From contig CAVOWK010000028.1 in the NCBI GenBank assembly GCA_963700045.1, positions 27,368-91,367 on the forward strand: a DNA stretch of 64,000 bases, read 5' to 3'. Position 1 is the stretch's first letter; the number at the start of each line of letters is the position of its first letter. The DNA is from RPQJ01 sp963700045 (lineage in GTDB: Bacteria; Pseudomonadota; Gammaproteobacteria; Steroidobacterales; Steroidobacteraceae). This document shows positions 61,090 through 64,000 of this stretch, piece by piece. The notes under the pieces are model-generated. The model had not been told where the DNA came from. It did not search any database and worked only from the letters and a program-made list of their open reading frames with translations. The translations under genes were made by a program, and so were the position numbers.

Positions 61090-61722
61090 TCAGGCCGTGA
61101 GGCTCTTCGCAAGCTCCGCCAGCCCTTCCCGGTTCCGCTTCGAGGCGTCGCCCCGGCCATGGACGATCGCGTGCAGTTCGCGCAGCGTCCGCTCGAAGTC
61201 GTCGTTGACCACGACGAAGTCGTATTCGGTCCAGTGCGCGATGTCGGTCGCGGCATCCCGCAGCCGCCGTTGTATGACCTCTTCCGCGTCGGTGCCGCGG
61301 CCGCGCAGCCGGCGTTCGAGCTCGGCGCGCGAAGGCGGCAGGATGAAGATGGAACGGCACTCGGGCAGCGCGCGGCGGATCTGCTGCGCCCCCTGCCAGT
61401 CGATCTCGAGGATCAGGTCCTGCCCCGCGGCGAGCGACGCCTCCACCTGGCCGCGGGCCGTGCCGTAGTAATTGTCGAAGACCTGCGCGTGCTCCAGAAA
61501 CTCGCCGCGCCGGACCATCGCCTTGAACTCGTCCTTCGAGACGAAGAAGTAGTCGCGACCGTGCGCCTCGGTCGGCCGCTGCGGGCGCGTCGTATATGAG
61601 ATAGAGAAGCGCAGGCCGGGCTCACGCTCCATCAACGCGCGCACGAGCGAGGTCTTGCCGGCGCCGGACGGTGCGGCGACGACGAACAGACGGCCGCGGC
61701 GGGCGAGGGGCTGCGAGGTCAT
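61090..61722 (-). CDS. gmk: Guanylate kinase
   Basis: A 210-residue kinase with the P-loop VVAAPSGAGKTSLVRAL, the GMP-binding ISYTTRPQRPTEAHGRDYFF and EFLEHAQVFDNYYGT, and LILEIDWQGAQQIR. It converts GMP to GDP. I start at MTSQPLARR (61722). In relatives rpoZ and spoT follow directly, whereas here array I, tacAT and array G intervene. Confidence 0.95.
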   Translation of the reverse strand: MTSQPLARRGRLFVVAAPSGAGKTSLVRALMEREPGLRFSISYTTRPQRPTEAHGRDYFFVSKDEFKAMVRRGEFLEHAQVFDNYYGTARGQVEASLAAGQDLILEIDWQGAQQIRRALPECRSIFILPPSRAELERRLRGRGTDAEEVIQRRLRDAATDIAHWTEYDFVVVNDDFERTLRELHAIVHGRGDASKRNREGLAELAKSLTA

Positions 61723-62286
61723 GCCGGATTGTAGCGTTCCGGTGGCCGCGCTGCGGCGCGCTCGCGGGACCGGGATCGGGAAGTTGTGTCGCGGCGGTGC
61801 ACCGGTACGCTTTCTCTCAATCTGGACTGCGCAGGAGCCGGCTGACGCCATGACCACCCGAATTGTGACGGCGCACGAGCTCAGCGGGTTGCCTGAAACA
61901 GGTTAGTTGTGTCGATCAGGCGACGCTACGTCGGATCGGCGACGGCAGCGCGGCGTCGCGAACGCTCACGGCCGGTCGGACTCGTGCGTCCGTGGCGGCG
62001 AATTTTCTGTTCTTCGCCTGTCATCGGCTCCTCACACCGCGACTTAATCCTGTGGCCGGCGCGAATCAGCCGATGCGCAGCCGCGCCGGACGATCTTGCG
62101 TCAGCCACGAAACTGCTCGTGCGCTTGCGCCCCACCTGGCTGACTGCTTCGCAGACCTGCGACCAGTTGATTCCGGACTCGACGTTGGCGCTGTCGAGCG
62201 AGTACGCGCGGTTCTCGCGACCTCATCGCGACGCAGTTCGCAACGTCCGCCTGCGAAGCTGCCGCAGATCTGACGCGGTTGCATGC
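61723..62286. other. Gap without a convincing gene
   Basis: Several overlapping frames exist on both strands but none resembles a known protein. On the plus strand an ATG at 61850 follows AGGAGCC and starts MTTRIVTAHELSGLPETG but stops after 18 codons; it looks like the cut-off start of a gene. Confidence 0.5.
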
Positions 62287-62478
62287 TCAGGCCGCGCGCT
62301 TGCCGCGCGTGGCGTCGGGCTGTGCCCGTTCCTGCACCTGGTCCCGGAGGAAGCCGTTCGCCGGCTTCCATTCGACCGACTCGAGCTTGCGGCGCAGCGC
62401 TTCGCTATCGCCATCGTCGACGAGGCGGGCCTTCGTGGGCACCTTGAGGCTGTGGTCACCGAACAAGCTGAAAATCAT
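62287..62478 (-). CDS. Small hypothetical protein
   Basis: A 63-residue frame starting MIFSLFGDHSLKVPTKARLV after AAGGGAAG (a fair ribosome site) and ending in a basic tail. Composition is protein-like, but I recognise no family and there is no neighbour that supports it. It could also be chance. A GTG three codons upstream is an alternative start. Confidence 0.35.
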   Translation of the reverse strand: MIFSLFGDHSLKVPTKARLVDDGDSEALRRKLESVEWKPANGFLRDQVQERAQPDATRGKRAA

Positions 62479-62668
62479 CCGACGCACTTCCCTTGCTGAC
62501 CATCCGATGTGTGAAGCATGTCACACACGGGTCGTCCGTTTGGGTGGTTCGTGACATAAGCGACGCGGCGATCGAAGGAATTCTCCACGCTCGGCCAAAT
62601 GCCTTGGCTGGATTTTCCCGGTCTGCATCACGGATTTTTCCCGCCCGCGCGGAAAGACTGGTCGAGCC

Positions 62669-62947
62669 ATGGGTTCCTCAAAATTCGCCGCCGTAACGAT
62701 TGTCGCTGCACGCGAATGCTGCTCGGCCGTGCAGGAGCTTGCGGGTCAGAAGATTCTTGCCGCCACCGCCCCCAGGCTGCCGTTGACCGACTGCACTACA
62801 CCGTCCGCGTGCCAGTGCCGCTTCAAGAAAGCTCCCGACCGGCGCGACGGCGAAGATGATCGACGGTACCACCTTCGCAATGAAACCCAATCCGTCTGGT
62901 ACGAAGGGCCACAGCGACGCAAGTCGACCGACCGTCGCGAGGACTGA
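62669..62947 (+). CDS. Hypothetical protein with Cys pair and Arg-rich C-terminus
   Basis: A 92-residue protein: an N-terminal AVTIVAARECCSAVQELAGQ, then KILAATAPRLPLTDC, SACQCRFKK and a C-terminus with DRRDGEDDRRYH and YEGPQRRKSTDRRED. This layout (L-P-L-x-x-C then C-x-C-R-F/Y then R-R-x-x-x-R-R) is familiar from small uncharacterised proteobacterial proteins. Cys spacing suggests a metal site. The stop overlaps the start of the hicA remnant. A GGAAAG lies 12 bases before the ATG. Function unknown. Confidence 0.65.
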   Translation: MGSSKFAAVTIVAARECCSAVQELAGQKILAATAPRLPLTDCTTPSACQCRFKKAPDRRDGEDDRRYHLRNETQSVWYEGPQRRKSTDRRED

Positions 62948-62959
62948 CTGATAGCCCGT

Positions 62960-63128
62960 GCAGTGGTGCGGCCTGATAGTAGTCAGGTCGCAACTCGTGG
63001 CAGTCATCGTCAATTCAGGCACCTGGCGAAGCCAGTGCGGGTGACGGTTCCGGGAAAACCCAGCGCCGATTCTGGGCTCGGGCACTCTCGACAGTATCCT
63101 CAAGCAGGCCGGACTGAGGCGAAATTAG
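62960..63128 (+). pseudogene. HicA-type toxin remnant
   Basis: QVATRGSHRQFRHLAKPVRV then TVPGKPSAD is the HicA double-stranded RNA-binding core with its catalytic His. An extra T at 63070-63071 breaks the frame; without it the end reads DLGSGTLDSILKQAGLRRN to TAG 63126-63128. The N-terminal D-G-W part is corrupted (DSS) and no start remains. Immediately followed by the hicB remnant. Confidence 0.75.
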
Positions 63129-63138
63129 GGTACCCGCT

Positions 63139-63350
63139 ATGCGCTACGCCGTTGTCATTGAAAACGCGGGCTCCAACTTCTCGGCCTACGTTCCAGACCT
63201 GCCGGGTTGCGTCGCAACGGCGCGACCCTGGCGGATACCGAGGTCGCTATCCGCGAGGCGATCTCCTTCCACCTCGATGGTTTGCGGGAAGACGGTTCGC
63301 CAGTTCCGCCGCCCTCGAGCAGGGTCGAATACGTAGAAGTCGCCGCCTGA
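63139..63350 (+). pseudogene. HicB-type antitoxin, frameshifted
   Basis: MRYAVVIENAGSNFSAYVPD then LPGCVATG is the HicB start. A missing base near 63213 breaks it; the rest in the next frame is ATLADTEVAIREAISFHLDG then LREDGSPVPPPSSRVEYVEV to TGA 63348-63350. The joined product would be about 71 residues, the normal short HicB. It is 10 bases after the hicA stop. Confidence 0.8.
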
Positions 63351-63745
63351 CACGTCGCTGGAGCGCAGCGTGAGAGACAAACTGAGCACAGGCTGAAGAT
63401 CGAGGTGCGACCCGGCTGCGGCAACGGGCAGCGATTCCTACGCGCGCCGGATCAACTGCACGATGTCAGAGTTCAGCAGTCCCCAGATGCGCTGCACGAA
63501 GTTCGCTGCGAAGTACACGACCATTGAGTTCGTCATCATGCGGGTGATGCCGTTCGCAATTGCGCCTCGACTGCTGCTGCGTCGCTCCCCAGCCGGATAC
63601 AAGCTCCCCATCGCGTCGGCCCCTCATCTTTCTTGTTCTGCCATGGAAGCTACGCCGGCGCGCGCGGGGACGGCGTCGGTATTGACATAATTGGTCGTTG
63701 TTTTCCCTGAGGCGATTCGAAAGAAGGCGGCTATCCGCCGCAGGC
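63351..63745. other. Gap without a confident gene
   Basis: No recognisable protein. One minus-strand frame (63438-63611, 57 codons) starts MGSLYPAGERRSSSRGAIAN after GAGGGG, and ends with a hydrophobic-aromatic stretch VVYFAANFVQRIWGLLNSDI. It may be a small real gene or chance. Confidence 0.4.
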
Positions 63746-64000
63746 TTAGTCGGCAACGCGGCGACGATAAAGTCCATCGAACGCGGTCACCCAGGCGCCG
63801 GCTGCGTCGGTGCTCTGCCAGTGTTGACGCACGCTGCCATCGTCGTTCGGCGTCCAGGTGATCCGGTGGCGCGTCTCGACACCGGCCGCGACCTTGGTGC
63901 TGCCCTCCATGACCATGGCGCTTCCCTGCAGGGTGCCGTCGAGAAGCAGTAACGTGCCGGTGTTGTCGACCCACGTCTGGTGCCCGCGACGGTGCCGTCC
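63746..64000 (-). CDS. DUF1579-like protein, C-terminal part (gene runs off the window)
   Basis: The minus-strand frame is open from the last base of the window to TAA 63746-63748 (84 residues). It reads HQTWVDNTGTLLLLDGTLQG then SAMVMEGST and RHRITWTPNDDGSVRQHWQS then TAFDGLYRRRVAD. The W-x-D-x-x-G, ITWTP-x-x-DG-x-VRQ and FDG-x-Y-x-R pattern is that of small beta-barrel proteins of the DUF1579/lipocalin-like type. The start is beyond the window. Function unknown. Confidence 0.7.
   Translation of the reverse strand, partial: GRHRRGHQTWVDNTGTLLLLDGTLQGSAMVMEGSTKVAAGVETRHRITWTPNDDGSVRQHWQSTDAAGAWVTAFDGLYRRRVAD

Noticed and set aside
61909..62499. 196-codon plus-strand frame downstream of gmk
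   Set aside because: No recognisable motif and composition of a random high-GC frame; a better small frame exists on the other strand.

Overview
The window is about two-thirds G+C by eye and is gene-dense. It looks like the chromosome of a free-living, aerobic, Gram-negative gammaproteobacterium. The lines of evidence are: the gene set gmk, rpoZ, spoT, ridA, recG, ubiA; an aa3-type cytochrome oxidase cluster with ctaA/ctaB/ctaG/SURF1; tatABC next to dtd; a trkA/trkH/PBP1b block; a bioB-F-H-C/bioD set using the proteobacterial BioC/BioH route; and TonB/ExbBD. The abundance of POT-type peptide transporters, a TonB system and an M2 peptidase would fit the Xanthomonadales/Steroidobacterales/Nevskiales neighbourhood, but that placement is inference. 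No tRNA, rRNA, CRISPR array, transposase or integrase gene was found.

Layout. 1-4156 (+): the 3' end of envC, a GGDEF/EAL protein and a Ctp protease. 4136-11043: MAPEG protein, small holin-like membrane protein, EamA exporter, OPT transporter, a frameshifted SDR oxidoreductase, a TPP-dependent 2-oxo-acid decarboxylase and a DUF1232-like protein. 11064-12988 (-): tonB-exbB-exbD. 13124-21601 (-): a peptide-use cluster with three POT transporters, a secreted amidohydrolase, a GntR/UTRA regulator and an M2 peptidyl-dipeptidase, lying directly downstream of tatABC (21610-23044) and dtd. 23697-29555 (-): trkA, trkH, mrcB and a TPR lipoprotein. 29602-36382: uvrD, a DUF885 protein, a small membrane protein, VanZ and ctaB. 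36525-37189: a PIN/RHH toxin-antitoxin pair that splits ctaB from ctaA. 37347-44511: ctaA, SCO-like, SURF1, DUF2909, and ctaC-D-small protein-ctaG-ctaE. 44590-50399: DUF2244, bioD, an orphan Phd antitoxin and bioC-H-F-B. 50516-52581 (+): comF and nhaA. 52616-61722 (-): ubiA, recG, ridA, spoT, rpoZ and gmk, into which ccdAB, a decayed four-helix-bundle gene and a tacAT (DUF1778/GNAT) module are inserted. 61723-64000: a gene-poor tail with a decayed hicAB pair, a small Cys/Arg-rich CDS and the 3' end of a gene that runs off the window.

Two themes stand out. First, G-rich simple tandem repeats of two kinds recur through 31-61 kb. One has a 9-base unit (core AGGAAGG, consensus GGGGAGGAA) and the other an 8-base unit (GGGGTTAG-like). 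They sit between genes, often on the two sides of an accessory gene or TA module, and one 9-base array lies in frame inside comF, where it encodes six Gly-Glu-Glu triplets in the zinc-finger region. Second, five toxin-antitoxin remnants or modules interrupt otherwise conserved housekeeping clusters, and most of them carry frameshifts. Several have clear palindromic operators, including a perfect 29-base inverted repeat at tacA.

Several genes (SDR, trkH twice, recG) are broken by exactly one extra base. Because trkH and recG are normally kept, sequencing or assembly error must be excluded before calling them pseudogenes.
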